DNA of 64,000 nt from Celeribacter baekdonensis (GTDB lineage Bacteria > Pseudomonadota > Alphaproteobacteria > Rhodobacterales > Rhodobacteraceae), in contig NZ_CP028475.1 of NCBI RefSeq assembly GCF_003047105.1, positions 2,232,001 through 2,296,000 on the forward strand. Direction: 5' to 3'. The notes below the pieces were generated by a model, which searched no databases, was not told the origin of the DNA, and saw nothing but the letters and a program-made list of their open reading frames with translations. Below are positions 8,414-16,963 of this stretch, one piece after another. The position numbers and the translations under genes are program-made. How positions within the stretch are numbered: the stretch's first letter is position 1; the number at the start of each line of letters is the position of its first letter.

Positions 8414-9189
8414 TCTCTGCCCTCACAGATGGCGACGGCGGCCTTTAATTCAGCCTTAAGCGTGGCCACATCCACTTGTGCGCGGGCGAAATAAGTGATC
8501 CCCAGCGTCCCCACCAGTTTGGCCCCCATCCGCAGCGGCATCGCAAGCGAATGAGTTTCCGGCTGTATATTTCCCGTCCGTTCGCCAAAGCCACTGGCAC
8601 GGGTCAACGTCACAACAGAGGCGGCCCGCTGTGCGATCGCCTGCGCTTCGGCGTCCGTCGTAGCGGCCTGTTGCAGCAAGGCAATCAAATGCCGCCGTTC
8701 CGCCGCCGGGCAAAAGGCCAAATAGGCGCGTCCGTGGGCGTAATCCAATAAGGTCATCCGCCGGTTGATCGTGGATTGGTAATGCGACAGCGGGCTCATT
8801 GGGATGGTGCTGAACCGGATCACCAAAGCATCGACATCAAGGGTCGCAAGCGCCGTGGGCCAGAGGGTGCGGTTCGTCAGATCCTCCGCCGCATGCCGCG
8901 CGACGTCGAAAATCTCCGGCAACCCGTGATGCCCTGCCCCAAGAGCCGCGACTTTCTCGGTCACACAATAGCCAGCCTGCCGTCCAAGTTTACGGACATA
9001 TCCGGCGACCACCAGCGTTTCGAGCAACCGCACCACCGTCGGCGCGGGCAAACCGGTCTGCTCGGCAAGGTATTGGACCCGAACCACAGGCGCGCGGTTC
9101 ATCAATTCCAGAATCTGCAGGGTGCGCTCCACAGATCGCACCGTTTTGGTCACCGGGTGTTGTGTCATTGAGTGCCGCATCTGCTCCAA
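8398..9189 (-). CDS. IclR family transcriptional regulator
   Basis: This IclR-type regulator has an N-terminal winged helix (SVERTLQILELMNRAPVVRV, then LAEQTGLPAPTVVRLLETL) and a C-terminal effector domain with YAHGRAYLAF and the late TLGITYFAR strand. The order resembles regulators of aromatic catabolism such as MhpR/PcaU. Start is uncertain: a TTG at 9189 has GGAGG about nine bases upstream, while ATG codons at 9180 and 9168 lack good sites. It is divergent from the oleate hydratase gene. Confidence 0.85.
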   Translation of the reverse strand: MEQMRHSMTQHPVTKTVRSVERTLQILELMNRAPVVRVQYLAEQTGLPAPTVVRLLETLVVAGYVRKLGRQAGYCVTEKVAALGAGHHGLPEIFDVARHAAEDLTNRTLWPTALATLDVDALVIRFSTIPMSPLSHYQSTINRRMTLLDYAHGRAYLAFCPAAERRHLIALLQQAATTDAEAQAIAQRAASVVTLTRASGFGERTGNIQPETHSLAMPLRMGAKLVGTLGITYFARAQVDVATLKAELKAAVAICEGRDQSAG

Positions 9190-9503
9190 TAGGACTGACC
9201 TCCGTTCAGGTCATGGTCTTCTGCTGAACGGATAGCATAATCTTGCGCAGTGAGCCTAGAGCGCCTGAGCTGGTCGGGTCTGAATCGCATGGCTGAGCAA
9301 AAACAGCGCGAACATCGCTCCATTGGCAAACCGGCTCATGTCACAGACCTCATCACTGCTCCCCCCTGTTTTGACCCTGCCACCTGACCCGCGCGGGTTT
9401 GACGCATTCGGATGTCATATGAATTTCAAATATCACATGATATTTTAAATTCAGAACTTAAGCGAGTCGTCACAATCGACCTGCACAGAAAAGGACACAG
9501 ACT
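9190..9503. promoter_or_regulatory. Divergent intergenic region iclR/ohyA
   Basis: This 314 bp gap carries no gene. Its most striking element is an 18 bp perfect inverted repeat, AAATATCA-CA-TGATATTT, at 9428-9445, about 58 bp before the ohyA start. That position fits an operator overlapping or just downstream of the ohyA promoter. Confidence 0.5.
9428..9445. promoter_or_regulatory. Candidate operator palindrome upstream of ohyA
   Basis: AAATATCACATGATATTT is a perfect dyad with a two-base centre. It lies in the divergent spacer and could be bound by the TetR protein encoded directly after ohyA, or by the IclR protein. Only symmetry and position support it. Confidence 0.45.
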
Positions 9504-11527
9504 ATGGCCACCCCAACCATTCCAGGTTTTGACGTCAAAACAACCGCCCCCGCCGGCTTCGAACATGAGCCGGACGCCACCTCAGGCTATTGGCACAATC
9601 GCGCGCTGAACACATTGCCCCCGGCGGATTTCATCGCGCCCTATGCACGGCATCGCCCCTTGCCCACCCCCGGCATTGAAACCCGCAAAGCCTATATCAT
9701 CGGGGGTGGCATCGGGGGCTTTCCGCGGCGTTTTATCTGATCCGCGACGGCCACATGCCGGCTGAAAACATCACCATCCTCGAAGAAATGTCCGTCGAAG
9801 GCGGTTCGATGGATGGCGCGGGCACGCCAAAGGAGGGCTATATCGTGCGCGGCGGTCGGGAGATGAATTGGAACTACGACACGCTGTGGGATATGTTCCA
9901 AGACGTGCCTGCGGCGGAACTGCCCGAGGGCTATTCGGTGCTTGATGAATATCGGATGGTCAATGACAATGACCCGAATTATTCCAAATCCCGCTTGATG
10001 CGCAACGGCGGTGAGATCATGGATTTCACCGATTTCGGCCTGTCAAAATCCCAACAGTGGGAAATGATCCGACTGATCCTGAAACGCAAAGAAGACTTGG
10101 ATGACATCACCATCGAAGAGTATTTCAGCGCAGGATTTTTGCAGAGCAATTTCTGGTCACTGTTCCGCAGTATGTTCGCGTTTAAGAACTGTCACAGCCT
10201 CTTGGAAACCAAACTCTACATGCACCGCTTTCTCGACTCCATAGATGGGTTTGGTGACATGTCGGTGCTGGTTTTCCCGAAATACAACCAATTTGATACG
10301 TTCATCAAACCGCTGGCCAAATTGCTGCGCGACAAAGGCGTCAAGGTCCAACTGGACACCCGTGTCTATGACCTCGACATGACCCTGTCTGGCGACAAAA
10401 AAACCGTCACCGGGCTGCGCTGTGTCGTGAATGGCGCAGAACAACAGATTGATGTGGCGCCCGGCGATCTGGTCTTTGCGCTCACCGGGTCGATGACGGA
10501 AAACACCGCCTATGGCGATATGGACACGGTGCCTGAATTGACCGTGGATCGCCACACTCCGGGCGAAAACAGCGGCTGGGCCCTCTGGACCAACCTGGCC
10601 AAAAAATCCCCTGTCTTCGGTAAGCCCGAGAAATTCTACGGCGACACGGATCAGTCGATGTGGGAATCTGCCACGCTGACCTGCAAGCCCTCGCCGCTGG
10701 TGGATAAGCTCACCGAGCTGTCGGTCAACGACCCTTATTCAGGTCGCACTGTAACCGGCGGCATCATCACGTTCACGGATTCCAACTGGTTCATGAGTGT
10801 TACCATCAACCGCCAACCGCATTTCCCGGATCAACCTGACGATACGCTGGTGATTTGGGTGTACGGTCTGTTGATGGACAAGGACGGGAATTTCATCAAA
10901 AAGCCGATGCCTGAGTGTACCGGCCATGAAATTCTCGCGGAGCTGTGCCATCACCTCGGTCTCAAAGATCATCTGGACGCGATCGCCGCCCAAACCAAAG
11001 TCCGCACGGCCTTGATGCCTTATATCACCGCGCAGTTCATGAAACGCGCCGCAGGGGATCGCCCCCGTCCAGTGCCGGACGGATGTACCAACCTTGGTCT
11101 GATCGGGCAATTTGTTGAGACCCGCAACGACATCATCTTTACCATGGAGGCGTCCATCCGCACGGCGCGGATCGGGGTTTACACACTCCTCAACATCCCG
11201 AAACAAGTGCCAGACATCAGCCCGACGCAATATGACATTCGCAACATGATCAAAGGCGCGCGCGCCCTCAACAGCGGCAAACCCTTTGTGGGAGAACGCC
11301 TGTTGCACCGGGTCTTGGACAAAACCTATTTTTCCCATATCCTTCCTCCTCTGCCCGACCCCGAAAACACAAAGCACGACATGGTCGCGCAGGAGATCGG
11401 CGAGATCTTGGGCAAAGGCAGCGAGGCTGTTAAGGTGGTTGGAACGTGGATTTCGGCCTTGCGTGCCAGTGTCTCCAACCATGACAGTGCCTCTGAGCGC
11501 AACGGTGTTTCCGGCAAGGACAAGTAA
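9504..11527 (+). pseudogene. ohyA: Oleate hydratase (MCRA family) with a one-base frameshift
   Basis: Two adjacent frames together encode a 67 kDa-family oleate hydratase, which adds water to the cis-9 double bond of unsaturated fatty acids using FAD. The first frame (9504 to about 9720) ends in [10 protein letters not shown], the start of the FAD-binding loop; the natural continuation ([20 protein letters not shown]) is in the next frame. One base appears to be missing near 9719-9723. The second frame runs intact to 11527 with [34 protein letters not shown] and [24 protein letters not shown] precedes the ATG at 9504. It is either a recent pseudogene, a sequencing error or, less likely, a programmed shift; everything else looks functional. 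Confidence 0.85.
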
Positions 11528-11568
11528 GGCCAGCCAAAGCGGCGGCGCGCCTGTTGAAAGGATTTGAC

Positions 11569-12186
11569 ATGACCCAAACAGCACGCCGCCTCACCCGGCA
11601 GGAGCAACAAGAGCAAACCCGCACCCGCCTCATTGAGGCCGCAGATCACATGTTCGCAGAAGGCGGGGTTGTCGCCGCCTCGCTGCGTACGCTCTGCGAG
11701 CGCGCCGGGTTTTCTCAGGGGGCGTTTTATTCCAATTTCGCCAGCAAAGAAGACCTCTTACTCGCTGTTCTACAGCGCCACATCCATCAAGAAGTCGAGA
11801 TCATGCGCCATCTCGTTTCCACCACGCGCCGCGATGATCTCGACGGCGCACTGGACAGTTTGGCACGCAGATTGGCTGAGCTCGCGCACGACCCACACTG
11901 GTCCCTGCTCTCGGTTGAATTACAACTCCACGCCCGGCGCAACCCGGAGTTTGCCCAGCGCAGCGATCAGGTCAAACGCGCAAGTCTTCACGAATTTACC
12001 ACCGTGTTGGAGGAGTTGATTGCCCATCACGCCCTCACCCCTGCCCTGCCTGCCCCCGATTTGGCCCGCGGCCTCTACGCGCTTTGGTCCGGTCTGGTGT
12101 TGCAAGGCACGATCAAAGAGACCGCATCTAGAGATCAGATCTTCCTTGCCTTTCTCTGCAACATGATCGGGGCATCGCGCCGATAG
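11569..12186 (+). CDS. TetR family transcriptional regulator
   Basis: This 205-residue TetR protein has its helix-turn-helix at about residues 15-60 (RLIEAADHMFAEGGVVAASL, then CERAGFSQGAFYSNFASKED). The C-terminal domain is helical and of ordinary size. The ATG at 11569 is preceded by AAAGGA six bases upstream, better than an upstream TTG in frame. It follows the oleate hydratase gene on the same strand by 41 bp, so it probably controls that gene in response to fatty acids or acyl-CoA; this is inferred from position. Confidence 0.86.
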   Translation: MTQTARRLTRQEQQEQTRTRLIEAADHMFAEGGVVAASLRTLCERAGFSQGAFYSNFASKEDLLLAVLQRHIHQEVEIMRHLVSTTRRDDLDGALDSLARRLAELAHDPHWSLLSVELQLHARRNPEFAQRSDQVKRASLHEFTTVLEELIAHHALTPALPAPDLARGLYALWSGLVLQGTIKETASRDQIFLAFLCNMIGASRR

Positions 12187-12892
12187 GGTGGTCGCCGTAT
12201 TGGCCCCTTTGCCGCATTCATCATGATGGACGCGGCGACCTGCATCGGCTTCTAGACCACAAATAGGCGCGACGGCCCAGTGCCTCCAATTCACCTCAAA
12301 ACGGGTGCCACCATCGCGGGCTCGATCGCGCCGGTGTGGGTGGAAATAAAGTGGGTGGAAACAAAGATGTGACGTCTCCCGACATCAATCCCGACAAAAA
12401 CACTCTTGAATTCGCCATGGATGGCTTTGGCTGCTTCTTGACTAAAATACTCAACAATAGAGAGTCATTCAATGCCACACAAGGCGATCCTTGCGCTGGG
12501 AAGCGCTGCATTGGCGCGCTCCGGCGTGGCGACGGTGCAGACCGCGACCAACTCCCCCCTGACAATCGAGAACTGAGGACAAAGTACCACTTTCGAGCAC
12601 GCGCCACAAAACGCCGTGGCTCCGATTGTTTCACGCACCACTCAACTCCCAAAACCTTAGGGCGAAAAAGTTGATTGACTGTATTTGCGGCCCAAAGAGA
12701 AGCGAGCAGGGATAGATTTATCTCTCCAGCCCAGCGCTCTGCACTTTGGGGGGGACCACAACAGCTCCGCCACGCGTCGACCCCTCATCTATCATCCCAT
12801 TGGCGCAAACCTCTCACAGTTTGAACCAACTGATCCACTTGATTAAAAAACGATTGACCTGTGGACTTGGCGTTCCTTACCAAGAGATCAAC
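12187..12892. other. Gene-poor stretch at the island edge
   Basis: About 700 bp without a convincing gene. A 35-codon frame at 12471-12577 (plus) begins like a short signal peptide (MPHKAILALGSAALA) and then stops, which could be the remnant of a secreted-protein gene. A stop-to-stop frame on the minus strand at 12291-12464 contains SVFVGIDVGRRHIFVSTH, faintly like the start of an IS110-type transposase, but has no start codon. Both may be debris. Confidence 0.3.
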
Positions 12893-12976
12893 TTACTGTG
12901 TTGTTATTAAAGAATGAGCATTGGTGCAGGCATTGTCGGACGACCATCTTTTGATTTCGAGGGTCGTAAAGCGCGA
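12893..12976. repeat. Island direct repeat, copy 1 (84 bp)
   Basis: The segment begins TTACTGTGTTGTTATTAAAG and ends GGTCGTAAAGCGCGA. It is nearly identical to the right 84 bp of the two longer copies at 13868-13951 and 14970-15053. It ends 56 bp before the start of the first island membrane protein. Confidence 0.9.
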
Positions 12977-13032
12977 AATGGCAATCGTAGCATTTTGTTT
13001 TGTTTATATGATCTGAGATAGAAAGATAGCTC

Positions 13033-13641
13033 ATGCCGTTCATTTCAGAAGATTTCAAAGAACGCCTAAAGAGAGAATCTCCAACGCCACCAGATGAGTC
13101 CGAAGAGTTCACACGGGTCACTGGACATATTGTATTGGTGATCATCGTCTTTACAGCCGTCGCAAGCTATGTCGCGACTGGATTTTTCTCTGTGCAACTC
13201 GAAGTCATGTCGACGCGTCTTGCGTCCCTGGTTCCGCTCCTTAGGCCGCGCATTACCTTTCTGGCCGCAGTCGATCCAAGCTTTCCGATCCAATATGCTG
13301 CCGGGGTTCTCTCGTTCGTTTTGGTTCAACCGATCGGCATTGCACTCTTCGCGCGGGCCTATTGGCGTACTGTTGTTAAAAAACGTCTCTGCAGGCCCGT
13401 CGGACCAGTGACGCCGATCACGATGCTCCTCGGCGCAAGCCTTCTTCTGTTCTTCGTATGGTCAACCTTTGGAACCGTGCCCAGCCGATGGGACCCCCGC
13501 TACCCAGGCATGGTAAGGATATTTTTCCCTCCCATTTTTCAAATACTTGCGTCTCTCGTCTCAAGCCTATCTGCCTTTTTGAGTTTTGCAATTCTTGTGG
13601 GTTTTTTGAAATTTCTCTTTCTTCGTAGAGGTCATAAATGA
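13033..13641 (+). CDS. Four-helix membrane protein of the island, module 1
   Basis: This 202-residue protein has a short charged N-terminus and four or so hydrophobic segments: HIVLVIIVFTAVASYVATGF, YAAGVLSFVLVQPIGIALFA, ITMLLGASLLLFFVW and a long FQILASLVSS...FAILVGFLKFLFL stretch. Between helices 2 and 3 it has RAYWRTVVKKRLCRPVGP, which aligns with YRVFVEKVVKAGTTLPLGP of the protein at 15177-15815, so the two are divergent paralogs. Its stop overlaps the start of the next small gene (ATGA at 13638-13641). No known family is recognised. It could be an immunity protein or secretion helper for the small Gly-rich partner, which is inference. Confidence 0.75.
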   Translation: MPFISEDFKERLKRESPTPPDESEEFTRVTGHIVLVIIVFTAVASYVATGFFSVQLEVMSTRLASLVPLLRPRITFLAAVDPSFPIQYAAGVLSFVLVQPIGIALFARAYWRTVVKKRLCRPVGPVTPITMLLGASLLLFFVWSTFGTVPSRWDPRYPGMVRIFFPPIFQILASLVSSLSAFLSFAILVGFLKFLFLRRGHK

Positions 13642-13814
13642 ACAATAGTGATACCGAGCAAAATTATGGGCTTCCTGCTTCAGCATCAATCTCCATCAAC
13701 ACCATCAATTCCACGAAATATTACTTCGTCTCGAAAGGAGGGTTCGAGGGCCTGTCAAAAGCGAGAGGAATAGCAACATCTGTCACGCTTGGGATGGTTG
13801 ACGTTGTGACCTGA
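13638..13814 (+). pseudogene. Truncated N-terminus of a Gly-rich island protein (58 codons)
   Basis: The 58-residue frame starts inside the stop of the membrane-protein gene and reads MNNSDTEQNYGLPASA, then SKGGFEGLSKARGIATSVTL and GMVDVVT. Its end resembles GAIVGTVDVIAAANN of the partner gene in module 3 (15815), where the protein continues. Here it stops just as the 145 bp direct repeat begins at 13807, so it looks like a gene cut by repeat-mediated recombination. It could still be translated by coupling to the membrane-protein gene. Confidence 0.5.
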
Positions 13815-13951
13815 GCCCCAAGTCTCCTCCAGCTTTGCGCAGAGTCCTTGGGGTTAAATCTTTGGCGTTACTGTGTTGTTATTAAAGAATGAGCATTGGT
13901 TCAGGCATTGTCGGACGACCATCTTTTGATTTCGAGGGTCGTAAAGCGCGA
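13807..13951. repeat. Island direct repeat, copy 2 (145 bp)
   Basis: A 145 bp unit shared with 14909-15053; its last 84 bp are shared with copy 1. It opens TGACCTGAGCCCCAAGTCTC and contains an imperfect inverted repeat CCCCAAG...CTTGGGG at about 13816-13853. In all three copies one reading frame after a conserved TGA reads VQALSDDHLLISRVVKR or a close variant; the valine codon of this run differs at its third base in each copy (GTG, GTT, GTA), suggesting past coding selection. Confidence 0.9.
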
Positions 13952-14036
13952 TCAGGATGCCGTACTTTGGCTCGACGTAAAAGGAAGCCTCTCCTACGAA
14001 CGCCTCGCAACAGAAGAGACTAAAGATTATGTTTAG
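13896..14036 (+). CDS. Short frame spanning repeat copy 2 (46 codons, TTG start)
   Basis: From a TTG at 13896 the frame reads VQALSDDHLLISRVVKR within the repeat, then a unique tail DAVLWLDVKGSLSYERLATE ending TKDYV, and stops at 14036 overlapping the start of the next gene (ATG at 14029). The tail has ordinary protein composition and looks coding. The repeat-encoded start plus a unique tail resembles exchangeable cassette ends. No clear RBS is seen, so it may instead be the remains of a longer protein C-terminus. Confidence 0.35.
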   Translation: MVQALSDDHLLISRVVKRDQDAVLWLDVKGSLSYERLATEETKDYV

Positions 14037-14835
14037 ATGTACTATGGCGAAAGTATCTTTTTGTATTGCACTTACATTTTTATCTTTTACGCCATGGGGC
14101 TGGGCAAACGCTGACAGTATTTTCGCTCAAGAAGAGCATCCCGCAGGTCGGTATCGTCGAGAAAACCCTAACAACCCAGCAATAGCGCATTGGGGTGAAA
14201 GCCCGGTCGTTCAATTTGTCGGGCTAGAAGATGACGCAACTAAACAGCATGCACTTTCAATGCTTCTGACCTTAGCGAATGCTGCGCGAGAAGATATGCG
14301 GATCGTGGGGTTTCCCAATGACATGTTTCCAAAGACTGCCGAAATCTCCGCTCAGACAAACATTTTGCTGATTGAAACTCCGAATTCAATTTCATCAGAT
14401 ATCTATTACATACCTAAAACACACATTTCTGGCGCATCCTCAGTCATAGAGGAAATTGCTGAATTGGGCGTCATAGAGCAGGGGCAAGGGTGTTATGCAC
14501 GTTGGAGCGCAACGGAGACTAACGAAATACGGGGGGTCATAGCTGTAATAGATAGCTCCATTCCGGAAGAGAAGAAGCGCTTGTGTTTGTCGCTCACAAG
14601 CATGTTGGCTTTCGGTATTTCAAGTACAATGACAGGATATGAGTTTACTGTACACCCTGACGGCTCAGCCGCGCCCAAAACGGCTCGGTATGCGGATAAC
14701 ACAGAGATCCTTCTCGCATTATCGGTGGCAGCCATATGTCGACAAGAACTTGCTGATGACGGCAACGAATGTCCGTTCGAATTAATGCAAGCGATTTTCC
14801 AGAAACATGCTGAATGGGTTGAACGCGCAAAATAG
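14029..14835 (+). CDS. Secreted protein of unknown function, possibly DUF2927-like
   Basis: This 268-residue protein has a signal peptide (MAKVSFCIALTFLSFTPWGW, with either the ATG at 14029 or the one at 14044). The mature part starts EEHPAGRYRRENPNNPAIAH and contains CYARW and a KKRLCLSLTSMLAFGIS segment; this last pair resembles the conserved cysteine and helix of DUF2927 secreted proteins of Rhodobacterales, but the match is weak by eye. It overlaps the short cassette-tail frame upstream. Composition is less GC-rich than the flanking catabolic genes, in keeping with an acquired island. Confidence 0.6.
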   Translation: MFRCTMAKVSFCIALTFLSFTPWGWANADSIFAQEEHPAGRYRRENPNNPAIAHWGESPVVQFVGLEDDATKQHALSMLLTLANAAREDMRIVGFPNDMFPKTAEISAQTNILLIETPNSISSDIYYIPKTHISGASSVIEEIAELGVIEQGQGCYARWSATETNEIRGVIAVIDSSIPEEKKRLCLSLTSMLAFGISSTMTGYEFTVHPDGSAAPKTARYADNTEILLALSVAAICRQELADDGNECPFELMQAIFQKHAEWVERAK

Positions 14836-15176
14836 GATTGCTGCGTTTTTTTATTGCGATGTTGGTTTAAGCAAGAGGCGAAAAAGAATAAATGGGTAAT
14901 ACTGCGACTGACCTGAGCCCCAAGTCTCCTCCAGCTTTGCGCAGAGTCCTTGGGGTTAAATCTTTGGCGTTACTGTGTTGTTATTAGAGAATGAGCATTG
15001 GTACAGGCAGTGTCGAACGATCATCTTTTGATTTCGAGGGTCGTAAAACGCGACTAGGACACTGCGCGGGCGTTCGCCAAAGCGGCGCATCAGGAAAGCA
15101 TCTTCGGGCAAATTCAGTGTGGAAGGCAGATAGTGTCCTACGTTTTTCGATATTGCTCTAGCGTATATGGGAAATC
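14836..15176. other. Intergenic region containing repeat copy 3
   Basis: This 341 bp gap is occupied mainly by the third repeat copy (14909-15053). After the repeat the conserved frame stops at once (VVKRD then TAG), so this copy has lost its tail. Nothing else is recognised. Confidence 0.6.
14909..15053. repeat. Island direct repeat, copy 3 (145 bp)
   Basis: Full-length partner of copy 2, with scattered substitutions mainly in the last 84 bp. It precedes the module 3 membrane-protein gene by about 120 bp, just as copy 1 precedes the module 1 membrane-protein gene. Confidence 0.9.
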
Positions 15177-15815
15177 ATGTCCCCGAAGAGTAAAGCAGAG
15201 TGTTTTATGACCAAAGAAAACCCTGCGCTGGCATTCGCAAATAAGAATTCGCCCTATTATTGCGTATCGCGGGATGAAACGCCGGAGCTGCGCGCGGCAT
15301 TCGACCGTATGACGCCGATATTCTATCTCGTGTTGGCCCTCTATATCGCCGTGCCCTATTTCATTTGTAAGCTCGGTGGGCCGACGGTCATATCAACGAT
15401 CAGACACAGTATCTCTTGGGCCCCTATGCCGCTCGAGCTTTTCGATCGGTTCGAAGGCACCCGGCAATATTCCGGATGTCACCTGTTTATCATGACGGCA
15501 ATGGTGTTTGTCACGGCTCCCGCTCAAGTCTTGCTCTACTACCGGGTTTTCGTTGAGAAGGTGGTGAAGGCGGGCACGACGCTGCCTCTTGGTCCCCTAT
15601 GGCTGAGCGGGTATTGGAGGCAAGTTCGAGGGACGCTACCGATCTTTATTCTAGTTCTCATTGTCCCCTATGTTCTTTTGTTGAGTGATGAAAGACCACC
15701 TGTCATCTTCCTTTGGCCTTGGGTTGCGGCCATGATGTTCGGATCTCACGTCTTTGGTTTCACGCCTATTTATCTTCTTTTGGTCATCTTAAAAAAACGG
15801 AAATTGAATCTCTAA
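15177..15815 (+). CDS. Four-helix membrane protein of the island, module 3
   Basis: This 212-residue protein (or 202 residues from the ATG at 15207) is a divergent paralog of the module 1 membrane protein. Hydrophobic segments are IFYLVLALYIAVPYFIC, LFIMTAMVFVTAPAQVLLYY, LPIFILVLIVPYVLLL and a final PWVAAMMFGSHVFGFTPIYL region; the loop YRVFVEKVVKAGTTLPLGP aligns with the paralog. Its stop overlaps the ATG of the next gene (TAATG at 15813-15817). The same gene order in both modules argues for a functional pair. No known family was recognised. Confidence 0.75.
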   Translation: MSPKSKAECFMTKENPALAFANKNSPYYCVSRDETPELRAAFDRMTPIFYLVLALYIAVPYFICKLGGPTVISTIRHSISWAPMPLELFDRFEGTRQYSGCHLFIMTAMVFVTAPAQVLLYYRVFVEKVVKAGTTLPLGPLWLSGYWRQVRGTLPIFILVLIVPYVLLLSDERPPVIFLWPWVAAMMFGSHVFGFTPIYLLLVILKKRKLNL

Positions 15816-16604
15816 TGGCTTTATCTAACAATAATAGTCTCTCCGCATCTGATTACGCCAATATTGGCTCAAATACGATTATCGGTTCTGTTTCTGGAAC
15901 CATCGAGGAATTGGGGCCCAAAGGCGGGATTGCTGGCGCGAAAGCGATCGGAAAATGGGGCGGTGCAGCGACAGGTGCAATCGTGGGCACGGTCGATGTC
16001 ATAGCCGCTGCAAATAATCATGATTTTAAGTCATAAAACAGACTGCTGGCCTTGTAGTGGGCACAGCCACTGGTGCCCTGTTGGGGTCTACAAGCCTTAC
16101 AAGTACCATAGTTGGTGTTGCTATTGGCTTCGGTTTGCCTGTCGCGGCAGGAATTGTGGCTGGCGCGGCAGCCGTAGCATTACTAGCTTTCGGTGCTGAG
16201 AAGCTCGTCGAAGGCATTGTCGATGAGATTCAGATGCTGGCGAGAATGATACGGCAGTACCTCCTGGTGATAATCTGGTCACTCCCGGCTACAATGGTTA
16301 TGGGCAGAGGCCACCCGCAGCGATGGCCGAAGATCTGGCAGAGGCAGCAGGAACTTCTGGGCGAGGGAACGAAATCGCGCCAGGAAATGAAGTTCATGGG
16401 CTGGATATTGTAGGGTACACGCAAGACCCTAATGGCTACATGAACCGTGGGCCCTCTCGCAATTCCCCAGGTCCAGACCTTTTAGATGAGCTAGACGAAG
16501 CTGGCATTTACCCCGATGCGATCCTGCGTGAAGTTGCGCGGAGCGGATCAAAAAGTGTCGAATGCCGCGCAATTCCGACTCTTGGCGGAGTTTTTTTTGA
16601 ATCT
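15815..16604 (+). pseudogene. Gly-rich island protein with two frameshifts, cut by a transposon end
   Basis: The gene opens with MALSNNNSLSASDYANIGSN and two glycine-zipper stretches, GGIAGAKAIGKWGGAATGAI and, after a stop at 16034, GLVVGTATGALLGSTSLTS and GLPVAAGIVAGAAAVALLAF. The second stretch is one frame back, as is the following section (DNLVTPGYNGYGQRPPAAMA, GNEIAPGNEVHGLDIVGYTQ, LLDELDEAGIYPDAILREV). Restoring one base near 16028 and one near 16232 gives a continuous protein of about 260 residues. Reading then enters the TGTCAG transposon end at 16605, so the true C-terminus is lost. The hydrophobic Gly-rich middle suggests a membrane-active protein such as a bacteriocin or effector; this is inference. 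Confidence 0.6.
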
Positions 16605-16660
16605 TGTCAGTGGGCCGTGCCAAGCAATTCCGACCCAAATGCCAAGCATTTCCGACCCAA
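16605..16660 (+). repeat. Left end of the tniQ element with tandem binding-site repeats
   Basis: TGTCAG is followed by two copies of a TGCCAAGCAnTTCCGACCCAA unit. Repeated units of this size just inside the tip are typical binding sites for a DDE transposase of the TnsB/TniA/IstA kind. IS21-family ends are similar, so the end alone does not settle the family. Confidence 0.65.
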
Positions 16661-16704
16661 CCGGACCTTCGGCACCAAGACACAAGAAGTTCGCTTTCGA
16701 CCAC

Positions 16705-16866
16705 TCAACTTAAAGTCTGATTGCTGCTTGTGTGGCCCGCACGACCGCCGTTCGCGGCGAAAGAAACTGAAGCCAGGTCTCGCTCGTACAGAACCGTGCC
16801 TTTGCCGTCGACAACACAAACCGCGCAGGACCGCAACGATACGTCCAAGCCAGCATAATACTCCAT
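16705..16866 (-). pseudogene. IS110 family transposase, N-terminal fragment
   Basis: The 53-residue frame begins MEYYAGLDVSLRSCAVCVVD followed by GKGTVLYERD, which is the start of the RuvC-like DEDD domain of IS110 transposases, including the first catalytic aspartate. It then diverges and stops at 16705; the remaining ~290 residues of a normal IS110 transposase are missing. It lies inside the tniQ element, between its left end and tniQ. Confidence 0.75.
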
Positions 16867-16963
16867 TCGAAATCTCCCTTGTTCACAGATGTCCTGTGAT
16901 CTTACAGGGAGCTCGACCTCAGTTCAGGGTCAGCCCAATTACGCATGCTCTGGGCCGAAAGGG

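Noticed and set aside
12291..12464. Minus-strand stop-to-stop frame with SVFVGIDVGRRHIFVSTH, similar to the start of an IS110 transposase
   Set aside because: No start codon, no DEDD continuation, and the resemblance is limited to about ten residues; kept only as possible debris.
12471..12577. Plus-strand 35-codon frame with a signal-peptide-like start (MPHKAILALGSAALA)
   Set aside because: Too short, no clear RBS and no downstream homologous part; may be a remnant but is not supported as a gene.
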